DNA from: Paramoeba atlantica
Taxonomy: Eukaryota > Discosea
Direction: 5' to 3'
NCBI GenBank assembly: GCA_977017575.1
Contig: CDRNVI010000184.1
Location: 1-64,000 of the forward strand
Length of the DNA: 64,000 bases
Below are positions 22,440 to 33,585 of the stretch, piece after piece. How positions within the stretch are numbered: position 1 is the stretch's first letter; every line of letters begins with the position of its first letter. Made by a program: the position numbers and the translations under genes. The notes beneath the pieces are model-generated. The model had not been told where the DNA came from and made no database searches. It worked only from the letters and a program-made list of their open reading frames with translations.

Positions 22440-23230
22440 TGTTGTTGTTTTTTCTGTTTCAAGTTATCCAGAAAAAAGAAATGTTTTAAATTAAAAACAA
22501 AACCTGCCTGAGGGGTGGGGTGGTTGATTGTGTTTGTTGTCGTTCATGAGGGAATGAGAGGGGGATGTGGCGAGAAGGAACACCAATCACACAAACAAAC
22601 AAAAAAGAAATCACCGAAAGAACAACCAACACACACCGAAAAAAGAACAACAAAAAAAAAAGAGAACCCACCGGGTTCGATTCTGGGTGGGTTTTTTTTT
22701 TCAGTGAAACCCAATTTTTTTTTTGTTTTGCGTTTGGAGAGAAGAGGAATGAGAAAGAGGAGAGAGAGAAGAGAGAGAAGAGAGAAGAGAGAGAAAGAGA
22801 GGAGAGAAGAGAGAGAAGAAAAGAGAGAGAAGAGAGAGAGAAATGGCCCATGCATTCAGGAAGTGGTTAGGAGAAGGGGGGAGGGAGGGAGGAAGGAAGA
22901 GGGGACAGATGAGAAAGAGGTGGTTGTGTACATTCCCCATTAATGTATTTTTGGTCTTCTCTTTTGCTGGTTGTCCTCAAAAAAAGTTTTCTCTTCTTCT
23001 CTTCTCTCTTTTCTTTCTTTCTCTCTTTTCTTTCTCTCTTCTCTTCTCTCTTTTCTTTCTCTTTTTCTTTCTCTTTCTTTTTCTCTTTTTTCTTCTCTTT
23101 TTCTTTTTCTTTCTTTTTCTTTCTTTTTCTTTTTTTTTTTTTCTTTTTTTTTCTTTTTTTTCCCCTTTCTTTCTCTTCCCTCTTTCCTTTTCTTTTTCTT
23201 TCTTTTATTGAATTTTGAGACTGGAAAAAT
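22440..23230. other. upstream region of PB1 copy 3 with GA and CT tracts
   Basis: 22440-22700 resembles the upstream region of PB1 copy 1 (5310-5600), including TTTCAAGTTATCCAGAAAA and AGAAATGTTTTAAATTAAAA, so the putative promoter/5' UTR was duplicated with the gene. From 22740 to 23210, GAGA tracts switch to CT tracts at about 22980. No coding sequence is supported. Confidence 0.5.
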
Positions 23231-23401
23231 GAGAACAATGAGAGAAAAGCACCATTTAAGGAGCGTTGTTCCCTTCAAATAAACAAAGATAATTGAAAAA
23301 AAATTCATTCCAACAAGATAATTGAAAAAATCAATAAAAAAGAACATAATTGAATCCAAAAATCATTTATATGAAAAAAAAATTCAAAAATCATCACAAA
23401 A

Positions 23402-24655
23402 TTACTTTCAATTTTCACCCAAGGTGGCTTGAACTCGTTGTCCACCATTTGGCTGGAACGTCACAGTTACTGTCACAGGAGGGGTTTCTGTTGGTGGTTG
23501 TGCAGTTTCAGCTTGCTCGGATTCAACGATCCGGTTGGCACGTTCACCTGCGGCTCGTTCAGAATCTTCATAATATCCATGAGCAACCTGCTCGCTTGTC
23601 CACCCACCAGACACCATCAATTGGTCTGTGGTGCCTCCTCCTTCCACCATGGCAGTGGCTCCCAACCGACGAAAACTGTGCGATGCATAATTTTCTTCAG
23701 GCTTCTCGAGAAAACATGCTATTTTCTTTGCCAATTTCGCAAGATAGTTTTTTCCTAAGTGCTGAGCTGCAAAGTTCTCTCAGTTCTTGTTCCACTTTCA
23801 CCAAAGGCAAGTACCAGGGGGGAGGTTCTCCAGGTGATCCTCCAATGCTTCAGAAGGAATAAACCCATCAAGCACAGGGATGACCACTTTGGTTTTCCTC
23901 AAAGATTTCGATTTTGTGCACCGTTCCATGGTGAAGCATACACTCCCATTTTTCTTTAACTTCACTTCATCACGAGAAATGTTAATAACTTCAACACTTC
24001 TGGCTAATCCAAAGAAAGCAAAAAGAGCCAACAGAGAGTCTTGTAGATCTTCCCCATTCATTATCCCTCAAGACAAATATTGTTTTATCTCCTCCAAGGT
24101 AAAAACATTCTTCTTATTTGGCTGATAACCAGCTGTTTCTCCCTTTAGGATTCAATTTAACTGCCGAGTCTCACCGAAATCAATTGCATATTTACACAAA
24201 ACATAGCGTTTCATGAGCGAAATCACTGGAAAGAATGAGGACAATCCGTAAACACAGTCGCCATTTCGATGAGAAAGGACAAACAAATATTTTTGGTAAA
24301 ACTCAACCAACAATGCCTCATTTATCACATAATCTCGGTGTTCTTCCTCGTTTTTTTTATAAAAACGTGTCAAGAAATCCTCGAAACGACTTGCAACAGT
24401 CAGGAATGCCTTTCGAGTCACATGCGGGCCATTCAACACCATCCGAACAGAATGGTGTGTGGAGTCAAATTCAAAGTGGTTCCATTCCTTTGCTTGGAGG
24501 GACACAATCAGTGGGTTTTCCACTCTTCGTGCAGGGTTCATCTCTCGCAAGAAAATGAAAAAATGCCCACAAGGCTTTTTCTTTCAATTGTTGTCACACA
24601 ATCGTCCCAAAACAAACTCAAACCAATCGAAATACACCATATTTATTGCTCTCAT
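23402..24655 (-). CDS. Crypton-type tyrosine recombinase with six in-frame TGA codons
   Basis: The minus-strand frame from ATG 24655 (MRAINMVYFDWFEFVLGRL) to TAA 23402 spans 417 codons. It has no TAA or TAG inside but six TGA: 24584, 24152, 24068, 23798, 23780 and 23408 (lowest base of each). The C-terminal half is a tyrosine-recombinase catalytic domain: Arg219 in LLALFAFFGLARSVE, a lysine-bearing beta-hairpin (TKSKSLRKTKVVIP), His326 and Arg329 in YASHSFRRLGATAMV, Trp352 in SGGWTSEQVAHGYYEDS and Tyr361/362 as nucleophile. The spacing and the GGW----VA-GY-EDS ending are those of Crypton recombinases. The residues 200-330 region reads in logical order only if the TGAs are bridged. No RT or RNase H accompanies it, arguing against DIRS. 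It would excise and integrate a DNA element through a 3'-phosphotyrosine intermediate. A 163-bp palindrome lies 33 bp upstream. Confidence 0.85.
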
Positions 24656-24687
24656 TTTTCCCAGCCTCAAAATTCAATAAAACGTTA

Positions 24688-24850
24688 TAGCCAATGTTTG
24701 AAAAGGTTTATCATGTCTTGAGTGTTTCTGATCAGTCTCGACCAGGATTCTGTGGTCTCGTGCTACAAGCGGCCCTCGACCTCAAAAATCCTGGGTCTTG
24801 ACATCAAAAACACCCTCGACGATAAACTGCCTTTTTTCAAACATTGGCTA
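24688..24850. repeat. 163-bp imperfect palindrome beside the recombinase
   Basis: The outer arms are TAGCCAATGTTTGAAAAGG at 24688 and CCTTTTTTCAAACATTGGCTA near 24829. Internal arms continue the pairing: GTGTTTCTGATCAGTCTCGA with CAGGATT on the left against AATCCTGGGTCTTGACATC with AAAAACAC on the right. The whole can fold into one long hairpin. It may be the element terminus, a recombination site or an independent fold-back insertion. Confidence 0.8.
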
Positions 24851-25039
24851 AATAGCTATTCTCTTTCCTCTTTTTGAGAGACAAAAAAAAAAGAATAAAA
24901 GCTTTTCTCTCCTCCACATTCTTTGTCCTTTCAGAAGTATCTCATCACATATATAGATGGTGATGGTTGTATCGACTTTATAGGTGTTCTATTTTGGCAA
25001 TTCAATATCCTAGAGAGTATGAAAAGAACCCTTTCATCA

Positions 25040-26200
25040 AAACAAAATTCTCATCAGAGAAAATCCATCCAAAGATGAGAAGAAAGAGTTAGAGGAGGAA
25101 AAAAGGCTGACTGTTGGATCCAAAAACCTGAAACATTCAGAAAAAGAAAAGAAAGAAAAGAAAGAATGAGAGGAAAAACAAAGGAAGAAAAAGGGGGGAA
25201 AATAGAAAAAGGTGAAGAGAGGGAGAAATGATATGAAAAGAAAGAAAAAAAGAGAAAAGAAAGAGAAAAAAAAAAGAAAAAGGAGAAAGGAGAAAGGAGA
25301 AAAAAAATAAAGAGGGAGATTTATGGTTCTTGAATGGGAAGAAAAACTGAAAAAAAAAACCAAAAGAGAACAAAAGAAAGAAAAAAAAAGAAAAGAATGA
25401 GAAAGAGAAAGAGAAAAGAGAAAAGAGAAATAAAAAGAGAAAAGAGAAAAGAGAAATAAAAAGAGAAAAAAAGAAGAGAAAAAGAGAAAAAGAAAAGAAA
25501 GAGAAATAAAGAAATAAAAGAGAAATAAAGAAAAAAAAAAAGAGAAACAAAGAGAAACAAAGAGATGTGGTGGGGAGACAATCAATACATACATTTTTTC
25601 AATTCTTTTTTCATTTCTTTTTTTTCTTTTTTTTTCTTTTTTTTTCTTTCTTTTCTCTCTTTTTCTCTCTTTCTATTTTCATTTCTATTTCTCTTTTATT
25701 TCTCTTTTTCTCTCTTTTTTTTCTTTTTTTCTCTTTTTTCTCTTTTTCTCTTTATTTCTTTTTATTTTTCTCTTTTATTTTTCTCTTTTATTTTTCCCTC
25801 TTTTTTTCTTTTTTTCCCTTTTTCTCTTTTCTCTTTTTTTTTCCCCCTTTTTTTTCTCTTTTTTTTCTCTTTTCTCTTTTCTCTTTTATTTCTCTTTTAT
25901 TTCTCTTTTTTTTCTTTTTCACTTTTTTTTTGCTTTTTTTTCCCCTTTTTTTCTATTTTTTCTCTTTTTCTTTTATTTTTTATTTTTCTTTTTTTCTCTT
26001 TTTTTCTTTTTTCTCTTTTACTTCTCTTTTTATTTCACTCTTTTCTTTTTCTCTTTCTAATTCAAGGATTTGTCATTGGGAAAAAAAAGAGAAAAAAGAC
26101 AAAGAAAAAAAGACAAAGAAAAAAAGACAAAGAAAAAAAGACAAATAAAAAGACAAAAAAAAAAGACAAAAAAAAAAGACAAAAAAATAAAGAAAATTAA
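25040..26200. other. purine tract switching to pyrimidine tract and back
   Basis: The plus strand is nearly pure A/G from 25080 to 25560, nearly pure T/C from 25600 to 26060, then A/G again to 26200. Unique islands are few (TGTTGGATCCAAAAACCTG near 25110). The open frames are poly-Phe or poly-Lys and are not called. By analogy with the LRR introns, the tracts mark introns of oppositely oriented transcripts. Confidence 0.6.
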
Positions 26201-27540
26201 AAGAGAGAATGTTTGGTTTCAAGGAGCTGACATTGCAAATATCTTTTATTTGTTGGTTTTTTCTGATTGTTCAACTTTTCTACTGTCTTTCTAAATAAAA
26301 CTTCTTGGCCTCTGTCACATCTCCACCTCCTCTCTTTTTGTTTTTTTATGTGCTTGAAAGTACTCAAGTAACACCCCTGAGCGTTTATTCCAAAAAGAGA
26401 CAGTCAACAAAACAACACAGCCAAACAACAAAAAACCATACTCAAATCCAAAAACAAAATCCAAAAACAAAATCCAAAAATCCAAAACAGACAAAAAGAA
26501 TGGGAAGAAAATAGAAACAAAGAGACAAGAAAGGAAGAAATCCAAACCAGCACAAGAGATGGAGGAGAGAACAAAGAGAGATCCAAAGCAAGACAAAAAG
26601 GGGAAGGAAAGGGACAAAGAGGGAAGCAAGAAGGAACAAAAGCCACACAAAGGAAAGGTAGATGCTCAAAGGTGGGGAGCCACACACCATCTTTGATCTC
26701 TTTCAGAGAGCTGCTGGATGAAGCCCTTGTGCCTGGAGATGGTTTCCTCAGGGAATTCAACACCACTTATGAATAATTCATTGAGTTTCATTCCTTCCAA
26801 GTTCAAGAGCTTGTAAAACTTCATTTGGATAATTCCAATCATTCATAAACTGAGATCCAGTTGACTTAAATCATGCCAAGTATGCCAATAAAAGATCCCA
26901 ACTCTTCATTTAAGGGTCAATCAGTCCACAAGAGAATCCAATCCTTACCCAAATATTTTTTCTGCTATCGCATGGTACATTATAAATGACACCAAAACTG
27001 TTGAAAAAAATATCATTATATTAAATCTTAAGGAAAGTACTAACCCTCACATTCTGCCACATAGATATCAACATCAGTCATAAACATCTATCCAAATATC
27101 CTGATGAGGCTCTTGTGGTCAGAACTGGAAAGTTGAAATCCACTTTGCCTGCCAAAGTTCATTGATCTGAAGGGGTCAGGGATGCCAGAGATGATCAACA
27201 GCCCTTGGTCATTGTCAGAATGTGGAAAAATACTTCAAGTTATGTTGTGAACATGGTTTTGGTGACCTGTAAAACTTTTGTGTATCCTCGAAAAATATAT
27301 CTTCCATATGCACTGAATTGGGCCAGAATCCTTCTGTTGTGCTTTTAGAAAGCACTGTGTCCCCAAACTTCTCAAGAGCCAGCTCTGCAAGAAAAATCAG
27401 CCATACCAAAACAAATACCATCACTTACTCCAAACAGGGGGAGTTTGCTTGCAGAGTGAAAAACAGATCCAAACAAATTCCAGCCAAAACCAATTGTTTT
27501 CTTAAGAACATACAATTCCACATATCTCTGCGATGACAGA
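26200..27540. other. mixed and A-rich DNA, no gene recognised
   Basis: Contains an AATCCAAAAACAA-type short tandem repeat around 26445-26480. From about 26700 on, more balanced sequence with only short frames probably belongs to the decayed element whose RT-like part follows. Confidence 0.35.
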
Positions 27541-27545
27541 GTTTC

Positions 27546-28290
27546 TCAGGAAAATTCGATGACTTCACCATACAATATACCATATCTGCCAAACAAATTT
27601 TGAGAATCAGTAAAAATAAATAAACCTCTTAATATTGTTAGAACCTCTGAAAAGCATTGAATATTCCAGTGAGGACTCCAGGGAATACAGGAATGTATCA
27701 AAACAGAAACCAGATCAGAAAAAATAACTTCTGTAGTGACCTCTAACTTCTTGACAGCAAACCACAATAACATCTCCTCAAAAAAGAGAAACACAATCCT
27801 GTTGTTAACCCAATGTACGAAATAGATCCAATCATCTCTCAAAAATGCAACACTTTGCTATCCCCACAATAAACTCTTCCTCATCGATAGCTGTATAGAC
27901 AAAATCATCAATGTAAAATACTGAACAAAAGTCAACCTCCTCATGGTCCCTCTTGCATAGTTCCAATAAAAAAGCGTTGTTATCCTTCTCATGACTGAAT
28001 CTTGAATCCCCAGAGGGGCTTGTAGTGATATGACCAGAGAAAAGGTCGAGCCAAATACAAGCCAATGTGCTTTGTCATTCGCCATTTCTCTTCACCCATT
28101 GATAGATTGTTGGTGTTACCAAACTCATTAGGTCTAGAATAACAAATGAGTGAGAAGAGATTTGATACATCAAAAGAAAAGAAGAAAACATCCTGATTAC
28201 CATTAAAAATGTATTTCTTTTCCTCTGGGGAGAATAAACAAAACGATTTTGGTTTTATCCCCAAATACCCAGGTTCACCAAAGCTCATTC
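27546..28290 (-). pseudogene. reverse-transcriptase-like remnant
   Basis: On the minus strand, fragments in several frames line up as a possible RT. IKPKSFCLFSPEEKKYIFNG lies upstream, then a segment containing FCSVFYIDDFVYTAIDEEEF, in which YIDD fits the catalytic Y-x-D-D box. DDWIYFVHWVNNRIV follows, where RTs place the post-catalytic helix. Frames change at least three times. Family assignment is not possible by eye, and the call rests mainly on the YIDD box and the order of pieces. Confidence 0.35.
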
Positions 28291-28585
28291 TAACATGTTA
28301 TCAACTACATCAGAGTGTCCATACAAATCAAAATAGACTCCTCAAACATCATCATTGTATCACTTTCAACACCCCCTTTTCATCATTGCCACTCTCTTCG
28401 TCCTTTCCAAACACATCCCCTCACAACCCAAACTTTGAAACACCTGGAACCCCAGGTGCTATTCCTATCCCAATCTCCATTCCTTTACACCCTGGTCTCT
28501 CCCACAATCATTAAACATTACCAAAGTCATAATTTCAGTCCATTCCCCATGATAATTCCGATCACTCTAATGATCTTTATATCCG

Positions 28586-29564
28586 TCACCCCACAGTCAT
28601 AATAATGGTCATGACCACAAACAAAATCATGTTCATAATCTTGGTAACGAGCTGAGTCATAACCTTTGTCTCTCTCTCAACCTCATCAACTCTCTTTTGA
28701 GTGACTTCCTCTTCTGAAGAAAAATTCTCTTTGGGCACTTTCGAAATATTGCCACAAGCTTTTAGATCTATCACCACACACAAGTACATGCTTCGATGAG
28801 AGCACTTCTTCTCTGAATTTGAGCAGAAGCGAACCACACATATATTTGCACCACAAAAGACTTTACACTCTTTGGACTGTTGTGGGGGGAACCACACTCA
28901 CGATGAAGACACAGGAAAAAGGAGAGAAAAAGGAAAGAAACTAAACTCTGGACCAAAACCTTTATAGGAATGACCCCAACCAACACACAAGACCAAGCCA
29001 AAATGAAATCAGAGAAAACAGTGTGAAAACAAAACATGAAAGCAAATAAAAAGAGCACTAAAAAACTTGTGATTTTGGCTAAAACACCAAACTGGTGCAC
29101 AGGCTGTCTGTGAAGCTCCTGGCTCATCAGGAAGGCCAAAACCCATGACACAAAGGCATCCAGAGAAGCTCTGGGAAGGCTCAAAGAAACTCAGGGAAGC
29201 TCAGAGAAGCTCAGGAAAGCTCTAAAAGCTCTGGAAAGCACCACTAATGTGTTGGAGGCAGGTTTCACTCCAACACTGTAATAGATCAGAGAGGTACATT
29301 TGGTATTGTCGCAAAGATAATCAATCACTTCAGTTTGGCCATCTGAATTTTCGATCCTGCATCCACAAATTCATCTTGCATGATCTGACATATCTTTAAA
29401 CCAGAGGAAAAGAAAGCAAAGAGGCAAGACAAGAAGTGGATGAGGGGGCAAAATGGACAAAAAGCGCACACATCATTAGAAGGAATGCAATATCTCAAAA
29501 GATATCCTTGCATCGAAAGACTGAGCACTTTCCGCACATAAAAAGCACTCTCATGCCTCATCAT
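28586..29564 (-). pseudogene. cysteine-rich open frame split by a solo LTR
   Basis: After removing the LTR insertion at 28881-29275, minus-strand sequence from 29.5 kb joins to the Cys-rich stretch CKVFCGANICVVRFCSNSEK followed by CSHRSMYLCVV and a C-terminal hydrophobic segment (MNMILFVVMTIIMTVG). The spaced cysteines suggest a zinc-binding module. I do not recognise the protein. Confidence 0.3.
28881..29275. mobile_element. solo LTR (395 bp) with 4-bp target duplication
   Basis: Starts TGTGGGGGGAACC and ends CACTCCAACA (TG...CA termini), flanked on both sides by CTGT (28877-28880 and 29276-29279). Its 3' two-thirds matches the element at 58878-59547, including ACCTTTATAGGAATGACCCC, GCACTAAAAAACTTGTGATT, GGCTGTCTGTGAAGCTC and the terminal GGTTTCACTCCAACA. 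No internal coding region accompanies it. Confidence 0.8.
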
Positions 29565-29768
29565 GTCTCGCCATGGTCAAATTCGTGTAAGCACAGCCGG
29601 ACTTGAGAAGGAAATAGAAGAGAGACACATATGAGAATGGAAAGGATGAGAAAGTGAAATTTGATTTAGGAGAAATCTTTGATCCTATCAACAGAACAGA
29701 AGAAAACAATTCTCTAACACCAACTTTAGGAAATTCAAGGATCTCAGAGGTGAGGTGGATGTCATTGA

Positions 29769-30290
29769 ATGAGGTTCAAGGAGATTCCAAAGAAAGTGAC
29801 AAAGAAATATGAACCCAAGAGCAGACCAGAGAAATTCGTAATGCCAATCAGCTCAGCTGGCCAGAAGGCCGAAAATTTCCATGAATTGACAATGTTGCTC
29901 ACTCCTGATGAGGGGGGTCACCGAGATCCTCGGGGGGATGCTGAGGGTCTGGATTTGAGACCTTTTGTCAAGCCACTTTTTGGACAGTTCATGAAGCAGC
30001 CAACAATCTATTTGAATGTTGAATTGGCCCAATAAGTTCAGAGGAAGAAGAGAACAAAGGAAGTTTGGAGTTGGCTCAAGAAACTCTACTTCAAAAGGGG
30101 AAGAGACCAAAACCAAGGATAATCAAGGGGATAATAATGCGAGAAGGAGGCTGGAGAAAGTACTCAAGAAGTATGTAAAGAAACAGGAGGAGTTAGGATT
30201 CACAGTAGAAGAGGAGACTTCACCAACAGTGGTATCTCCAGCCTTTGTTGTATCAAAGAAAGAAAGAGGGAAATGGAGATTAAACAAGAG
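29769..30290 (+). pseudogene. retroelement pol fragment ending at the RT start
   Basis: The first frame (29769-30035) has a charged stretch with AENFHELTMLLTPDEGGH and FVKPLFGQFMKQPTIYL. A shifted frame then gives RRLEKVLKKYVKKQEELGF and SPAFVVSKKERGKWRL. The last part matches the RT finger region of gypsy-like elements (LI--S-SP--SP-FVV-KK-G-WR---DYR). The match stops abruptly at WRLN, where the GA-rich 3' flank of LRR copy 2 begins, so the fragment was cut by a rearrangement. Confidence 0.55.
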
Positions 30291-30429
30291 AAAAGGAACA
30301 AAGAAAAAAAAGAGAAAAGGAAAAAGAAAGAAAAGAGGAAAAAAGAAAAAACAAAGGAAAAGGAGAAAAACAAAGGAAAAAAAAAAGAAAAAAACAAAGA
30401 AAAAAGAAGAAAAAAAAGAATAAAAAAAA

Positions 30430-30479
30430 GAACCTTGTTTGGTGGGATCTCAAGTCTCCTTGATTCCCTAACTCCCCGA

Positions 30480-30514
<35 letters not shown>

Positions 30515-32895
30515 GAGAATTGGATCATCTTCTGGGACATTCAGTCTTGAGGGGTCAAATAGCTTAAAAATATCAAAGAAGAAAAAAGAGTTGTTTGAAC
30601 AAATCAAAAGAACTCTTTAATTTGTTCATAAAACTCCAAAACATCACCACAAAAATCCCTTCAATTGTTCTGTTTTTCTTGATTTTTGATTATATTATCA
30701 TCTAACAGAAAAAGAAAAAAGAAAAGAAAGAAAAATTAGTTTTCCAATTCAAAAAAAAACAAAGAAAAACAAAGAAAAACAAAGAAAAACAAAGAAAACA
30801 AAGAAAAGAAAAAAACACATCACCACAAAACACCCAACAAAATAAAGGTTTTTGATCTTGGATTGGTGGAAAGAAAAAGAGAACGAAAAAGAAAAAGAAA
30901 AAGAAAATGGAAAAAGGAAAAAGGAAAAAAAAAAAGAAAAAAAAAAAAAAAGAAAAAAAGAAAAAAAGAAAAAAATACATTTGAACAAGATTCGTAAGTT
31001 GTCCTATTTCAGTTGGAAGTGGTCTTGTGAATGAATTCTTACTGAAATACCTACAAAGAGAAAGAAAGAAGAGGGAAAGAAAAGAAATAAGAGTTAAAAA
31101 GGAAAAAAAGAAAAAGAAAAAGAATAAAAAAAGAATAAAAAAAGAATAAAAAAAGAATAAAAATAATAAAATAATAAAAATAATAAAAATAATAAAAAAA
31201 TAATAAAATAAATAAAATAAATAAAATAAATAAAATAAATAAAATAAATAAAATAAATAAAATAAATAAAAATAAATAAAAATAAAAAAACATCCAAGTC
31301 AAATGAAAGTTGTCCAAATTCAGTAGGCAAAGACCCTGTGAAGTTATTAGAAACAATGTCTAATAATATTATGAAAAGGAGAGGGAGAGAGGAGAGAGGA
31401 GAGAGAGAGAGAGAGAGAGAGAAAAGAAAAAGAAAGAGAGAGAAAAGTGAGAGAGAAAAGTGAGAGAAAGAAAGAAAAGAAAAAAATCATCAGAACAGAA
31501 TAATTTATTCAAAAAATAATCCGAAGAAAAAAAAGAAAAAAAAAGAAAGAAAGAAAGAAAGAAAGAAAGAAAAAAAAAAAAGAAAAAGAAAAGAAAAACA
31601 TTTGAAGGAGATCAAAGAGTTGTGCAAATTCAACAGGCATTGTCCCTGAAAAGAAATTCCCTCCCAGTGATCTGATAAAATCAAAAATAATTTCAATAAA
31701 AATGAAAGAAATGAAAAGAAATGAAAGAAAGAAAGAAAATGAAAGAAAAATGGGAAAGAAAGAAAGAAAGAAAGAAAGAAAGAAATAAAGAAAAAAGAAA
31801 AAAGAAAAAAGAAAAAAGAAAGAAAAAAAAGAAAGAAAAAGAAAAAAGAAAAAAGAAAAAAGATAAAAAGAAAAAAAGAAAAAAAGAAAAAAAGAAAAAG
31901 AAAAAAAGAAAAAGAAAAAAAGAAAAAGAAAAAAAAAAGAAAAAAAAAAAAAAAGAAAAAATTACAAATCAGTTAAAGAATGAAGTTTTGAAATTTTGTC
32001 CAAGATTTTTTCTCCTTTCAGTCGATTGACTCCTAAAAACCTTTTGGAAAAGAAAGAAAGAAAAGAGAAGAGAAGAGAAGAAAAGAAAAGAAAAGAGAAA
32101 AAAGAAAAGAAAAGAGAAGAGAAGAAAAGAAAAGAAAAGAGAAGAAGAGAAGAGAAGAAGAGAAGAGAAGAGAAGAGAAAAAGAAAGGAAAGGAAAAGAA
32201 AGAAAAGAAAAAGAAAGAAAAGAGAGAAAATGATAAAATTATTAAAAGAATAATAAAAGAAAGAAAAAAAATAAAATAAAAAGAAAAATAAAAATAAAAA
32301 TAAAAATAAATAAAAATAAAAATAAAAATAAAAAATAAAAAATAAAAAATAAAAAATAAAAAATAAAAAATAAAAAATAAAAAATAAAAAATAAAAAATA
32401 AAAAATAAAAAATAAAAAATAAAAAATAAAAAATAAAAAATAAAAAATAAAAAATAAAAAAACATGATTTGGACATGATGAAGATTTTCAATTTTTGATG
32501 GAACAGTCCCTCTCAAAGTATTGTCAGAAAGATCTCTAGAAAGAGAAGAGAGAGAAGAGAGAGAGGGAGAGAGGGAGAGAAAAGGGGAGAGAGAGAGAAA
32601 AGGAAGGGAGGGAGAGAGAAAAGGAGGGAAGAGAGAGAAAAGGGGAGAGAAAGAAGAAAGAAAAAGTTAAAAGTTAAAAGAAAAGAAAAAAGAGAAAAGA
32701 GAAAAGAAAGAAAAAGAAAAAGAAAAAGAAAAAGAAAAAGAAAAAGAAAAAGAAAAAGAAAAAGAAAAAGAAAAAAGAAAAAAGAAAAAAAAGAAAAAAA
32801 AGAAAAAAAAGAAAAAGAAACAAATAAAGAGAAGAAAGAACTCCAATTTCGGTTGGGATTGTCCCACTGAGATAGTTGTCCACCAAAAGCCTTTT
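30430..32895 (-). pseudogene. LRR-protein gene relic, copy 2
   Basis: This is a second copy of the 0.5-2.6 kb gene, in the same exon order on the minus strand: about 32826-32895 (DNYLSGTIPTEIGVLSSL), 32464-32535 (LSDNTLRGTVPSKIENLHHV), about 31966-32040 (LGVNRLKGEKILDKISKLHS), 31600-31671 (NFFSGTMPVEFAQLFDLLQ), 31290-31357 (NNFTGSLPTEFGQLS) and 30979-31050 (KNSFTRPLPTEIGQLTNLV). Three exons are exactly 72 nt. Acceptors end in AG after pyrimidine runs and donors start GT or GTATTTT. The exon at 31290-31357 is 4 nt shorter than its partner and out of frame, so this copy is broken too, but at a different exon from copy 1. Introns contain TTTTTA, AAAG and GA arrays that explain the low-complexity frames. 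Confidence 0.72.
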
Positions 32896-33540
32896 TTAAC
32901 AAATAGAAGAGAAAGAGAGAAGAGAGAAGAGAGAAGAGAGAAGAGAGAAGAGAGAGAAGAGAGAGAAGAGAGAAGAGAGAGAGAGAAAGAGAAAGTGGAA
33001 GAGAAAGTGGAAGAGAAAGTGGAAGAGAAAGTGGAAGAGAAAGCGGAAGAGAAAGCAGAAGAGAAAGAGAAAGAGAAAGAGAGAGAGAAAGAGGAGAGGA
33101 GAGAAAGAGAGAGAAGAGAGAAAGAGAGAGAAGAGAAGGAGAAAATGAGGAATGAGAGAATGAGAAAGAGAGAAGAAGAAGAAAAGGAAAGAGAAAAGAA
33201 AGAGAGAAAAAGGAAAGGGAATAAAAGAAAAAAAGTATTATTTCAAAGGTTTTTTCTTTTTAAAAAAGAAAGAATTAAAAAAAAAGATTAAAGAAAAAGA
33301 AAAAGAAAAAGAAAAAGAAAAGAGAAAAAAAAAAGAGAAAAAAAAAAGAGAAAAAAAAAAGAGAAAAGAAAAGAAAAGAAAAGGAAACCAACCACCCCAC
33401 AGAAAGGAAAGGAAAGGAAAGGAAAGGAAGGGAAAAGTAAAAAAGAGAAAGAGAGAAAGAGAGAAAGAGAGAAAGAGAGAAAGAGAGAAAGAGAGAAGGG
33501 GGGAAAGTAGCGAAAAAACAGAGAGAGAAAAAAAAAAAAG
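32896..33540. repeat. GA-rich tract with a 12-bp minisatellite
   Basis: Within purine-only DNA, GAGAAAGTGGAA repeats in tandem from about 32989 to 33065 with GCGGAA/GCAGAA variants. The frame it opens on the plus strand is a simple Glu/Lys/Val repeat and is not called a gene. Confidence 0.7.
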
Positions 33541-33585
33541 AGAGAAAAGACGCTGGATCCAAAAATTTGGAACATCCAAAAAAGA

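Noticed and set aside
23402..24655. DIRS/Ngaro retrotransposon for the tyrosine recombinase
   Set aside because: No RT or RNase H in the same orientation nearby, no split direct repeats or inverted LTRs. The nearest RT-like pieces are 3 kb away and decayed.
23402..24655. Selenocysteine as the meaning of the in-frame TGA codons
   Set aside because: Six or more TGA per protein in several unrelated families, with no redox motif and no visible SECIS-like structure, makes this far less likely than Trp or simple decay.
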